Source of the DNA: Serinus canaria
Lineage: Eukaryota; Chordata; Aves; Passeriformes; Fringillidae
Reading direction: 5' to 3'
Length of the DNA: 64,000 bases
Assembly: GCF_022539315.1 (NCBI RefSeq)
Contig: NC_066337.1
Location: 7,346,861-7,410,860 of the forward strand
Part shown: piece by piece, positions 36,175 through 47,178 of the stretch
How positions within the stretch are numbered: position 1 is the stretch's first letter
Layout: each line of letters begins with the position of its first letter
Program-made: the position numbers and the translations under genes
The notes under the pieces: generated by a model
What the model saw: only the letters and a program-made list of their open reading frames with translations
Databases searched by the model: none
Told to the model about the DNA's origin: nothing

Positions 36175-39005
36175 GGTCGCTGGGAAAGGCAAAATTTGTG
36201 CTGGTTTTTAATTGTCCTGTATTTCTGTGTTTTAATAGAAGCCTCAAAAAATGTTTTAAAAAACATGCTAAAGGCAACAGTGTACAAGGATTGAAGTCTC
36301 TCCATGGGGGAGGCAGGAGGTTCCCCAGGGTGCACAGGGTGTTGAGAGATCCCATTGTAGAGTGACTCTGTCAGACCTGTGTTGTTCACGAATCTGAATG
36401 GTTTTGCATGTGTGTGGAGAGGGGGTGGTGCAGTACCATGCAGATCTCAGGTCCCATGGATACTATGCCGAGTACACAAACACAACCACTGACCAAGGGC
36501 CATTGGGCGGGGGGAGGCCACCAAGATGTAGCCCCGGTGAAATGCTGCTGGAGCGGTGCTCATCTGGCAGGGCAGAGGCCACAGTTTTACAGGATGCAGC
36601 TCTTGCTGCTCTCTGGAGAAGCTGCTGTGTTTGAGATGGGAAGGATGCCATCCCTTCAGCTGGAGAAGCATGAAGAATCTGGGCTTCACAGATGATAACG
36701 TGCTGGACCTGAAGGTCTTGACCAGCTCTGTCACCTCTACTCCCTTGTCTTCCCTTCATGCTGAGTCCCCTGTAGGCAAGGAGTTGTGGGTAGAGACAGA
36801 TGGGCTTTGAGGTGAGTGAGGTGATGCATTCCAGTGCTTCCAGGAGAGGCTAGCTGGGAACCCTGATCTTCTGCAGCCTTCCTACATCAGTCTATTACCC
36901 ATTCATTACCCTTCACCTCTGCGTCCTGCTTCCCCGCCATTGAATGCTTTCCCAGGTTTTTCTTGTGCTTGTCAGTCCTTCATCTGTAGAGTTTTGCTGG
37001 CAGTCTTTACTCCATGATAACCTGAGCTACTGGCAGCAGCCCTGCCCTGTGCACAGGAGAGGTCCAGCTCTTGTAGAGGACCTGTCCTTGAGTGCAACAC
37101 TCTACCTCAGTGTTCAGTGTCAGCAGCATGGCCATCCTGTGCTTCAGATGGAAGGGGCCAAAGTTGAGTTGCAGTCTCTCATTCCTAGGCTGGCACAAGC
37201 ATGCCATTTGGATAACTCTGGCTTTTCTGGATGCACTCCACCCTTTCCATCCTGTACTCCATAAGGTCTTCCTGCATGCAGCCCTGATGGTCTTTCCCAT
37301 GTTTTTTCACAGAGGAGAATGTGTCAGGAAGCATGCACGTTTCTGCACACTTCACAGTATCTCTGGACCTCTGTGAGGACTTGCAATTCCGGCACCCAGT
37401 GGTGAACCTGGGGCACACAACTGCTGGAGGAACACTGCTTAGAGGATTATCTCTGCCAAGCCAGGCTTAACACACTACCTCTCTTATAACAGAGCTCATC
37501 TTTCCCAACTTGCTGTTGCCAGGAGGAGAGGGCTTTGGAAAGGGAGATTGCCAAGTAGTGAGTGAGCAGCAACAGGTTTTTTATCAGGTTGCAAGCTGTT
37601 TGGAAAGGCTGGTGGATGCTGAAATGTCAGCCCAGCAGTTGTCTTGATCCAGTCTATGAGAAGATGGAATCATAAAGTCCAGTTAGGAATACACTGAAGC
37701 TTTGGGGCATTTTGTAGTGCTGGATGAGAAGCATGGGTTTGGATCTGAGGAAAGATCCTGCTCTAGTCTCCTGCTTTGTAGAGGTTTGTTGTATACAATG
37801 TGAGCAAGTAACATTGTTTGAAGTGGTTAAACAGGAACAATCATGAGAAGTTCTCCTTCCTGCTGAGGCAGTTGGAGCAGAATAATAATCTTCAGCTCAG
37901 GCTTTGGACCTGACATGTTAGCTGGTTGGATTCTTGATCCTTTCAGTGTGTGTTTCATGCAGGAGGACATGGCTCAGATGTAGCTCTTTCTAAGCTTGAC
38001 TTGCCTGAAAGGCTGTAGCTTCTCTTGGCTGCTCTTCAGGCTGTTGGCTGCTGGTAGCTTCTCATAAACATCCAAATACCAATTATAGTCCCAAACTTTG
38101 CTCATCACCTACCAATAAGTCTTGGCTAATTTGAAGCCATAACATTTTCTGTATGGAAGTTTTTTTGTTTGTCTGTAGATAGCTGTTGTTTTAGCCTGGT
38201 TGAGCTCTCCATGTGTTTGTACTTTCCCTGTTGTCCCTTTTGCCCACCCAGGCACATAAGTTGCCTGGGGCTTGCAGTCCTCACTGTGTCAGCAGCGCAT
38301 TGTCCCTGTATCAGCAGGAGCCTGCCAGCTTGTGGCACATGCTGTTCCGTGCTCAGAAGACTAGTGCTGAGCGCTCACAGAGACATGGCAGTGTGATGCT
38401 ATTTCTGCCTGGCAACAGGAGGAAGACCTGTCCTTCAGTGACCAGCAGCCCTGGATATAGAAGGGAAATCCTGATGCTAGGTCAGAGCTGAGGACTCTGA
38501 AGCAGCAGTTGGTGCTCTTCTGCAAAATCTCACTGCCCTGGAGCCAGCCCTACCCCTACCACTGTGATGGCTGAGCAATGGGGAGAAGAAATGCTGCCTA
38601 ACACCCCCTGTGCCCTGGGCGTGGCTCCCAACCATGTCTGTGAACAGCAGTGTGGCAGGAGTCCCTTTGGAGGCTCAGTGACAGCCAGTCCTTGTTAGAC
38701 TTGGGCCATCAGCTGGTTGCCCGCTGCCGTGACCTGTGTCTAGTCTTGTGTCTTGTAGTTTTTTGCTCGGCTCCTCACCTTGAGTTCTGTGTACTGACTC
38801 CACCTAATCACAGTAGAAGGTTTGCCCATCTTTTAGCCATGACTTTGCCATGTTTTTCCAGCTCCAAAAAGGCGAATGCTGGGAAACTGCATCTTTCAGT
38901 AGGTTGGATAATCACACATCTGGAATTAGCTTTCACATTGAGGTAAAGTTGACTGACCTGTTCTCTGTCATCCCATGGAGAAACTTCCCCAGTCATTTTG
39001 TACCA

Positions 39006-39045
39006 TTATATAAATATATATATATAAATATAAATATATAAATAC
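39006..39045. repeat. AT-rich TATAAATA simple repeat
   Basis: Alternating TATA and AAATA words over about 40 bp near the presumed end of the BCL9L 3'UTR. Confidence 0.8.
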
Positions 39046-39152
39046 AATATGTGAAGACATCTTATTGGTTTTTATTTGAAACAATTTTTAGGCTTGTTTT
39101 TGGGTATCTGTGCTGCCTGTAATGTATTGACCTGTTTTATAGGTGCCTTTTT

Positions 39153-39158
39153 ATTAAA
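39153..39158 (+). terminator. BCL9L: Poly(A) signal ATTAAA, probable main BCL9L 3' end
   Basis: ATTAAA is followed about 25-40 nt later by a GT/T-rich stretch (TGTGCCTGTATTTTT), the usual downstream element. The predicted cleavage site is about 39170-39180. Confidence 0.5.
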
Positions 39159-39180
39159 AAGACAAATTTCAAGATCTGAC

Positions 39181-40340
39181 CCTGTGCCTGTATTTTTCCA
39201 CACGATTTTCCACAGGACTGCAGCAGAGACAGAGAGTGCGAGAGGTGCTGGAAGGATTGTGTGGGCATCAGGGGAGCCCCTTCTCTGCAGCACTCCCAGG
39301 CACACGTTCATTCATGCGTTCCCTTACTTGCACTCACCCATGCATGCTCCACTGCCTGCCACGGCCCTGTGATCACTGTGTGTGTGTAGCAGGATGCTCT
39401 GCTGGAACCCCAGCTCTGTCTCCTGGGAGACTTGGTTGCCCTGCAGGAAATGCAGAGCAGTGTGCTGTTGTGAGGGTCTTCATGTTCCCGTCTTTGGGAT
39501 TGCCTTCATCAGAGACCAGGGCTTCCTCTGGTTTGTCTGCTGGAGCCTTGTTTGCAGAGCACAGTCAGGGACTGGAGGTCTGTGCTGTGGATGGTGGTGA
39601 CATAGCCTTCCCACGCATCGTCTCCCTACTTTGGGCAGAAGCCACCTTGGAGCTCCCCTTGGCTCAATCCCCCTTCCTGGTAGTGTGGATGGGCAGAGTG
39701 CATCTGCCTCACTTGGTAGCCATGGCATAGGGGCTGAGCAGAGCTCCACTGGGGAGGATGAAGGTCTGCCCGAGGGCTCCAGGGATGGCTTTGGCAGTGT
39801 GAGTACTTAGCAGGGAAGCCCACTCTGGGGTAAGGTGTTGTGTCAGCCATGCAAACCTTGAGGAGATAGCAAGGGCTTTGCTGAGTGGAAAACAGAGCTT
39901 CCTCTGCAGTGAAGGAAAGTTCCTCTTGCTTTCTTCTTATCCATATTCAGCAGGCTGGCTGCAGGCAGCTGTGGGAGGAACAATGGCAACTCTTAGGGGA
40001 GGGTCTGCCAGCTCTGAGCCAAGCCATTCCCAGGCTGTCTGGGCCAAATGTAGGTGTAAGGGCAGTTTTCCAGTCAGGCTAGCAGCTGCTGTAAAACTGG
40101 GGCAGGAGGTGCTGCAGTTAGTGGAAGAGGCTCTGTAAAGCAGAGAGGTAATACAGGTCTGGACTGACTCTGAGCACAGCAGAGCCTTCTGTGGCACTGG
40201 TGAAGGGGAATCTGCGCAAGGTGCTCCCCCAAGCTCTTTGAGCAGAGCTTGTCAGAAAGGTGCCATCTGCCCACTTAGTCCTCTCTGATGCATCTTCCTT
40301 GAATAAAGTGACACAGCTACAGATAAATGCTTACAAGCAC
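39181..40340. other. Intergenic or alternative 3'UTR between convergent BCL9L and CXCR5
   Basis: There is no coding potential. It lies between the probable BCL9L end and the probable CXCR5 end. A second + strand AATAAA at 40302 means BCL9L transcripts could read through to here. Confidence 0.5.
40302..40307 (+). terminator. BCL9L: AATAAA, possible distal BCL9L poly(A) signal
   Basis: A canonical AATAAA on the + strand, about 1.15 kb beyond the first signal. If used, BCL9L would end within a few tens of bases of the CXCR5 end on the other strand. Confidence 0.3.
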
Positions 40341-42445
40341 TGCACATGAGAAGATGGTGTTTTATTCACCTGTTTATTACAGCTTGCCTCAAAACTTCCT
40401 AAAGTTTTGTACATACCAGTGCTAAAAGCTATAGTAACAATAGATGTGTTGTCTGTTCACTCTCATTTGAGTGCAGATTTTCCTTTTACTTTTTGACCAC
40501 TGTAAAAATGTTGATCATTATTGAATACTTTGATTATTATTTTTTTCAATAACATTTTCATGTAGAAACACAGTTGTCACCATAAGCTGCTGGGGAGGTG
40601 TTTACAATGCTTCTGCAATGGGTTTTTGCACTGGTACAAGCATGGAGAACACAATTGCAGGCTTAAGAGACTTGCCCTTCTCTGCTGCATGCACGTGCCT
40701 GAACAACCACAGTTGCCATTACTTGAAAGTTTTATCTTTGAAGATGCGGTGCTGCCGGAGATGGAGGACTGCCTTATACTAGGTGAGTTTTCTCCTCAAG
40801 TCACAATGTGAGATCAAGCTGTTGAGATCTCTGCCTGAGTCAGGCTGAGGTAATGTGACCCCTTCCATACTGGCGGGTCTTTTTAGCAGGGCCCTTGAGT
40901 ACTGTGAAGTTCACCTGGGACTGAGCCATCTGCTAGTGGGATGAACTTCAGAAGTGAGGTTAGCATAAAATTCCTGTTGCCACAGGAGAACTAACATTGT
41001 TTTGACGTTGCTTAAAATGTGAGGTGATTTTAAAGTGTGCGTGTGAGGAGGGTGACATTGGTATGTATGGCTCTCCTACACTTCAGGCCACAGCACTCTT
41101 TAGGAACAGAAATGTCATGGAGCAGTGTTGTGGGTCCGCTGCCATATTAAACTGTGACAAGACCTCCTAGGCAGCAGCAAGCTGTCTAGAGTCTGCTGGA
41201 ACTTCCCACACACCAGCTTGTGGTGCAAGAATTAATGATGGGGAAAGCTGCTGCTCTTACTTTGAAGCAAATTATCATCAAGCTCCCCTGATCTGAGCAG
41301 TTTCTGCATACTTGCAGTTCAGGGCAAGATCACCACCCAGGTCTGTCCTCGGTACACCTGGATGCAGTTAATCTCTGAAAGCCCTGTAGGTGCAGGTGGA
41401 GGAAAACTAAAAGCATAGTGCAAAGCAAAATGCCACATTTCCTCTAGCTTTGCTAAAAACAAAGGAGACTTTCCCTTACTGTGGGGCAGTGAGTCTCCTT
41501 GCTCTCAGAACCCATAAATAGCCATACAACTAGCTGCCAAAAAAAAAAAAGTTATACCATCAGCTTTACATAGCTTTGCCGTTTCTCTCCCCCGTGTGCA
41601 CTCACAAGACAGAAGCTATCTCCTCAGATGGTGTTCCTCCTTAAAGTAAAACTTTTTGCATAGTCAGGCATTTAGTTCAGCAGCCACTCACAGGAGATCA
41701 TAACAGCAGTAAAACAGATCAAATGAGTGGGGAAGGATGCAATTGGTGTCAGGAAAGGAGTCTGTGACAGTCAAATCTTTCAGTCTGTGGGAGGACCTCC
41801 TGGCATGAGCTGTGTTGGGACGATAAACGTGTTGGGGCGGGCTGGGGGGATATTATGCAGCAGGAGGACAATGTTGCAGTCGAAGTGTCCAGCACTGTAT
41901 GCCCATGCTATTGGATTGAGCTTTGCAGCCCCCATCAGTCCTACCTGCATCTCTCCAGCTGCGATGGCAACTGAGTCCCACAGCTTCCCTTGAGCACGTG
42001 TGTACCAACCTTAGCTAGTGAAATGGAGACCTGTTTACTGACATGACTCATTAACTTGGCTGCACATTTTCCCTTAACCCTGGCACCCCAGTCCTGTGCC
42101 TGGCTTTGCGCACAAATGCCTGCAGTCTGTTTTTCAAGGGAGAGGTGGGAATGTCAGATTCAACCCGCTTGAGTGACCATCTTCATCCAGTTCCACAACA
42201 GTGACCATCAGACATTCCAGCATTCACCAACACCTGCCAGATGGATCTCTACAAGTTAGAGAACCAGGAAGAGCCAAGCAAGGTGTCTTATGGAATTTGG
42301 GTGTTTGGTGGCTATTGGACTTGTTTCCTGAGAAGTGAAGAAAGTTGTAGGGATGCTTGTGAAACTTGTAACTGAAACCACAGCAAGTGTGCCACTGGGA
42401 AGGAAAGACCCAGGCCAGTTCTGCCCCGCAGGCAGCCTTTCCCAG
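40340..42445 (-). other. CXCR5: CXCR5 3'UTR (probable extent)
   Basis: On the - strand the sequence after the CXCR5 stop has no coding continuation and reaches two AATAAA hexamers at 40378-40373 and 40366-40361. The roughly 2.1 kb length is inferred; a shorter form is possible. Confidence 0.5.
40361..40378 (-). terminator. CXCR5: Paired AATAAA poly(A) signals of CXCR5
   Basis: Two canonical hexamers lie 6 bases apart on the - strand, followed downstream by TGTGCAGTGCTTGTAAGC, a GT-rich element. Cleavage is predicted near 40335-40350. Confidence 0.5.
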
Positions 42446-43522
42446 CTAGAAAGTGGAGATGGAGGTGGTGTTGTCAGACTCTATACCACTACCCTTCCTT
42501 GTCACCTCCACGATCTCCTGCAGGGTCTGCTGGCTTATGCAGCCAAGCTCCTGCAGGATCCGGAAAAAGTCGTTACGGAACTTGACCCCAATAAAAGCGT
42601 AGAGGATGGGGTTGAGGCAGCAGTGTGTGAAGCCGATGGCCTCTGTCACCATGATGGCTGTGTCCAGTTGGTCTTCAAGGAGGCAGTTCTTGGTGAAGGC
42701 TTCTAGCTTGGTAAGTGTGTTCAGGAAGATGACAATGTGGTATGGGCTCCAGCACAGAAGGAAGATGCCTGTGACCAGGATGGCCACACGGACAGCTTTT
42801 TGCCTCTGCAGGCGCTGGGACTGACACAGTGCCCGGATGATGGCCATGTAGCAGTAACACATGACCAGCAGAGGCACAAAGAAGCCCACGGTGTGGTAGA
42901 GGAAGCGAGTTGCCAGCCATGCATTGTTTCCATCAATCCCAACCTCTGGAAAATAGCAAATGCTGCGGTTGCTGTCATCTGTCCAGACTTCCATGAAGAT
43001 GAGATCGGGTGAAGTCAGAAGCAATGAGCAGAGCCATACAGCCATGCAGGTGAGGTGGATGGAGCGAGCTCTGCGTTTGCGGTAGGTGTGGATTGCATAG
43101 ACGATGGCCAGGTAGCGGTCCACTGCGATGCACCCCAGCAGCATGCTACTGCAGTAGAAATTGATCTTGTGGACAGCACTGAGTATCTTACAGAGGAACT
43201 TCCCAAATACCCACCCAGCCAGGCTCTCCACCACACTGAATGGGAAGGTGAGCAACAGTGCCAGGTTGGCGAGGGTGAGGTGGAAAAGGAAGTTTTCTGT
43301 GGTGGTACGAGACCGCTTGAACCTCTCTAAAATGACCAGGACCAGAGCATTGCCCAGAGTCCCCAACACAAACATCAGCAGATAGATGAGGGGCATGAAG
43401 ACCTTTCTGAAGGGGTCTCCCTGGTTGCCAACAACAGATGAGGCTGGGTTGAAGCAAAAGTAGCCCTCCAAAGAAGGGGTGGTGTTCTCAGCTTCATAGT
43501 AACCACTCAGTTCCACCTGGCT
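42446..43522 (-). CDS. CXCR5: CXCR5 coding exon 2 (nearly whole receptor)
   Basis: Stop TAG at 42448-42446. The - strand reads CTGTTCCCCAG|AGCCAG|GTGGAA, so there are two AGs 6 nt apart, both in frame: one starts the exon at 43522 (adds Ser-Gln), the other at 43516. The first AG after the pyrimidine tract is usually favoured, so I use 43522. The reading frame has no ATG before TM1; a GTG at 43516 is not the true start, because translation begins in exon 1. Confidence 0.9.
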   Translation of the reverse strand, partial: SQVELSGYYEAENTTPSLEGYFCFNPASSVVGNQGDPFRKVFMPLIYLLMFVLGTLGNALVLVILERFKRSRTTTENFLFHLTLANLALLLTFPFSVVESLAGWVFGKFLCKILSAVHKINFYCSSMLLGCIAVDRYLAIVYAIHTYRKRRARSIHLTCMAVWLCSLLLTSPDLIFMEVWTDDSNRSICYFPEVGIDGNNAWLATRFLYHTVGFFVPLLVMCYCYMAIIRALCQSQRLQRQKAVRVAILVTGIFLLCWSPYHIVIFLNTLTKLEAFTKNCLLEDQLDTAIMVTEAIGFTHCCLNPILYAFIGVKFRNDFFRILQELGCISQQTLQEIVEVTRKGSGIESDNTTSISTF

Positions 43523-46500
43523 CTGGGGAACAGAGAGAGTCTTGTTAATGGAGTGGAGTTTCTCAACACAAGAACCCAGTCCCCCAGCTGCACCTGGCAG
43601 ACCTAGAGCAGAGCCACCCCCATGTTCTGCAGCCCACCTGCGTCAGGAGGAGATGCTGTCTGCAGTGTGATGAGGCCCCTCTTGCATTGGAGGTCCCTCT
43701 ACTGCCAAGAGGTGCAGCAGCAGGTACAGAGGGTTTTCTCCATCTGTGTCAGTGAGGGCTGCTCAGTCTATAATCTCTAACTGGAGTATTTGGAGACATT
43801 TTGGTGTTCAATCAGATGATCAGTTTCATCTTCTAGTTCTTGCCAAGTTAGCTGCTGGTGAATTTTGCTTTCTCACATAGAATGGAACCCTCCTCTACCA
43901 GCTTTCCTGATATTTCCCACCCACTTCTTAAATGGACCACTCCTGTCCTGCCTGCCTGCTGTCAGGTATGAAGGTGGTAGGATTCACCACACAGCACATC
44001 TGTACCTCAAATTCTGTGCAGTGAACTTGTCCCCTTCTTCTCATCCTCAGAGGCCTGCCTGTGACAGAGCAAGGTGAGGTGGGGTCAGCAGCAGCTGCCC
44101 TTTGAGATCGCTTCCCACACACTCGGAGGAAGGTGTGGGGCAGGTGTTCAACAAAATAGGAGGAAAGCCTCTGAGGCGCTGTGGTGCCATAGCTACAGGA
44201 ATAGATGATGGAAAGAGAGATCTGTTCTGTTGATAAACCTTTCAGTTCTGAATTAATTGCAGTCAGAGCAGGAAAGGGAAGGGAAAACACCACTCAGACC
44301 CCAGACTGATATCCAGTAAGGGAAGTGCAATAGAGCTGCTGCAGACGTTGACTTGGCCTGGGCTTGCTGTATCTTCTTGACCAGCCTGCATTCAGGCTGA
44401 AGCTGAGGGCAAGTCTTGAGTGCCAGGAAGCTAGAATTCTGCTCAGGATGAGCTTCCTAGATGATGGTCATGCTTCAGCTGGCCTTGCACAAAAGAGAGC
44501 AGTGGAGGAGGCTTGTGGCAATATGAATATTAGTGACAACTGGGAAGACCTCATGCAGTAGTCACCCTGAGGTCCCCCACCTACACCATCTCTGGAGACC
44601 TGTGCTGAGACTTCAGTGTTGACCACAGCGGAAGTCTCTGCTAAAGCTTTTATACCTTTCACTGCCAGCTGCAGCAGTTTGCACCTGCTGCTCCTTCCCT
44701 CATCAGCCCAAGTTCCTGTCTAAAAATACCAGCCCTGCTTCACACAGTTTTAGACCTGATTTTGGGGGTTTTTGCTCACCCAAGGGGCTACAAAGCAAAA
44801 TTACTGTGACGAGCCTGGAGTTGTACCTAGCTAAGGAAGGGTGATTTATGTTTCTTCTCTCTCAGGCAGCTTTCCCTGGGTAATGCACTGGGTGCCTCTG
44901 CACATGACTGTGGGGCTTATCTAAACTCCTCTGCTATTGAAAACACCTACATGGTTCCACGAGGAGCCTGGGCATGCTGATGGGGCATGTCTACGGGGCA
45001 TTACCAAACTTGTAGAGCAGACAGCAGGTGCAGGCAGTCTCCAAGCAGTGGATGGTAGGAGGGTCCACTCCTTAGGAGCACTCCAGTTTCCCGACGGAAT
45101 GAGTCCTTGGGAAAAGTGTAGAATAACCCTGCCCAGCTTTTGCTAATCCAACTGTGGGGCTGCAAGCCTTTGGTGAGTAGCATTTTGTATTACAAAAGAA
45201 CTTTTCTTTTGTTGTTTCTTTCTGATTTAGGGTATGATTTTGGACCTTAAGAAATCCCTCCCAGTTACTTTCCTACCCAGCCTGAAAGTATTTCCTACCT
45301 ACACTGTACCTGGACCTTTCATGAGGAGTTAACAACATACATAGAAATCTGTGATGTGTTGGCCAAGGCCAGATCCTTGAACCTCTCTGATAAAAAGCAA
45401 AACAACCTAAAAACCTTTGCAATTTTGTGTAGTGACCAAACCAGGCTGCTCAGACAGTGCAGGTGACTGTGCTGAAAACCCCAAACAGATTATATGATGG
45501 AATGGGAAATTTCACTGGGAAGAGGTTGGACTTTGAAGGGAAAAATGAATTTATGGAAAATAGCAGGGTTTGCTGGCCGGAGTGTCAGTCCTCCCTTGGA
45601 GCCATGCCAGCACCATCGTGGCAGTGGATGGGCAGCTTGGCCGGTGTTCAGTGGCTTTGGCTGCTGACCAGTTTCCAGCATCACCTTGTATTTGGAGACG
45701 GAAGTGCAGAGGCTGAGTGCCACTATCAGACACCATCTGATTGCTGATGGAGAGCAGGTAGGGAGAGCTCTTACTGTAAACCACTCGCTGTGGGTAGGGG
45801 AAGCGTGTGTGGAGCTGTGTTTGAATCGTACTTGCCTGCACTTCTGATCAGAGCAGCACAGAGGGGCAGGAGCGGACAAAGATGAATTGAAGACAAATAA
45901 AAGCGGATGAAAAATCAGAGTCTGGGCTGAGACAGGAAGGGCAGTGAGCTGCAGACGAGAGCTGCAGGAGATGCACTGAACATGACAAGCTGAGGCTTCT
46001 GGGAAGTCTGCTGCAATTCTGGGACTGGAAGTGGGTGGCTGCTGATCTAGGACGGGATAAGTCAACAGTGAGCATGCAGAGGGACCTTTGTACAGGTCTC
46101 CTGCATGAAGGGTAGGACTTGCTCTTCCCTGGTGTGTAGGAAAAAAGGAGGAACAGAAAATTTGGTAACAACTGAATCCAACATTTATCTTTTTGGAATA
46201 ACTAATCCTGAGGTCTGCTGCAGGGAGCCACTGTAGTAAAGAAATAAACTCTTGAGATGCAGTATTTGAAAACCAGAGTAATGATAATGCTGCTGTGTCC
46301 TTGCTGTTGGATAGCACAACATACTCTATAAGGTGCAGCTGCTCTTTTTCACTTGTAAAGGCTGGGAAGACACTATGAGGTAGAATACCTAGTGTCATCA
46401 CGCCCCGTTAGAAGTAGTACTTGCAATTTATCTTCCGCTCTTTAAAATTCCTCTCTTGTAAATATACTGCATGTTCCTCTTTCAGCAGAGTGTACGTGGA

Positions 46501-47178
46501 GCAAGCAAGCAGGGTGGTCATACTGAGGGTTTTCACACAGAGAGAGAGAAGACTGGGTTTGCTTGGTATTCCAGTTGTCAAAGGAGACCAGATAAGGTGT
46601 ACAGGGCTTTGCACACTGTGTACACAGTCATTTGTACCACTGAAGCCTGGTGCAAAAGGTGCCTGGCTCAGAATAAGTGTTTTATGCCCACACTGGACTA
46701 ATGGCTGTGCAGACAGCAGGGCAGCAGGAAGCAGAGGCTGGGAGAGGCTGGCAGCACAGGATGGGACTGCTGGAGCCGCACTCTCCAGGTGAGTCACCTG
46801 GCCCTTTGCAGAGCCTCTGGTCTGTGTCCTCATGCAAGGACAGTACTTGGGCTTAGTGCTTGCCAGTACAGGTCCTGGTAGCTTTCCCCAACAGCATACC
46901 CAGCATCCCTGGATCCCAGTGGCTGTAGCCACACTACACCAGCTCTCTGCAAGCATCAGTTTGTGGTCAAGTCTGGACTTAAGGGATGCAAGGACTGATT
47001 ATGCTGGCATAAGAAACGGCTCAAGCTCTGCCTCTCCCAACAGGAGTGTTAGAAGATGGATAGCCAGAAACATGGCCTTTCAGCCCACCCCAGCTCTACC
47101 TGCCATCCCTGTTATCAAGCAAAGCCAGGCCCAACTCACCAAGTCATAGGTCTCTGAGGAGTAGCTGACAGGCCCCAT
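42446..47178 (-). CDS. CXCR5: CXCR5, C-X-C chemokine receptor type 5 (gene-level CDS, 2 exons)
   Basis: CXCR5 is the seven-transmembrane G-protein-coupled receptor for CXCL13 that brings B cells and follicular helper T cells into lymphoid follicles. Joining 47178-47140 to 43522-42446 on the - strand gives 371 residues (369 if the second acceptor is used); human has 372. Visible in the protein: an acidic Tyr-containing N terminus, N-glycosylation sites NTT (about 26) and NRS (about 198), TM1 around GNALVLVILERF, disulphide cysteines in TM3 (about 124) and loop 2 (about 202), DRYLAIV (148), CWSPYH (270), NPILY (317) and an ending TTSISTF like human TSLTTF. The first-coding-exon plus one-large-exon layout also matches human. 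The neighbouring genes, BCL9L and DDX6, confirm orthology. Confidence 0.93.
43523..47139 (-). other. CXCR5: CXCR5 intron 1
   Basis: A 3.6 kb intron with GTGAGT donor at 47139-47134 and CAG acceptor at 43523. No RNA gene or repeat family is recognised. It contains an unexplained 302-codon open frame on the same strand (46398-45490), discussed under findings. Confidence 0.8.
47140..47178 (-). CDS. CXCR5: CXCR5 coding exon 1 (13 codons, start)
   Basis: On the - strand an ATG in strong Kozak context (ACCATGG) begins MGPVSYSSETYDL and is followed at once by a consensus donor GTGAGT. The phase (0) fits exon 2, and the product DL-SQ-VELSGYYEAE resembles the human arrangement in which a short exon encodes the first residues up to ..LEDL. 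The exon holds two tyrosines near acidic residues, a typical chemokine-receptor sulphation context. It is too short to be found as a long reading frame; the call rests on start, donor, frame and position. Confidence 0.8.

Larger units (their letters stand above)
35756..39180 (+). other. BCL9L: BCL9L 3'UTR (probable extent)
   Basis: There is no splice-like coding continuation after the stop, and the sequence remains non-coding to the ATTAAA at 39153. A length of about 3.4 kb is plausible against the long human BCL9L 3'UTR. The first 600 nt are T-rich and include a Pumilio-type TGTAAATA at 36167-36174; the last 180 nt are AT-rich with a (TA/AAATA) repeat. The middle, 36,400-38,900, holds nothing I recognise. 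The exact end is inferred from the poly(A) signal and the downstream GT-rich stretch. Confidence 0.6.

Noticed and set aside
43514..43516. GTG at 43516 as the CXCR5 start codon
   Set aside because: It lies directly after a splice acceptor, GTG is not a normal vertebrate start, and a proper start exon is present at 47178-47140.
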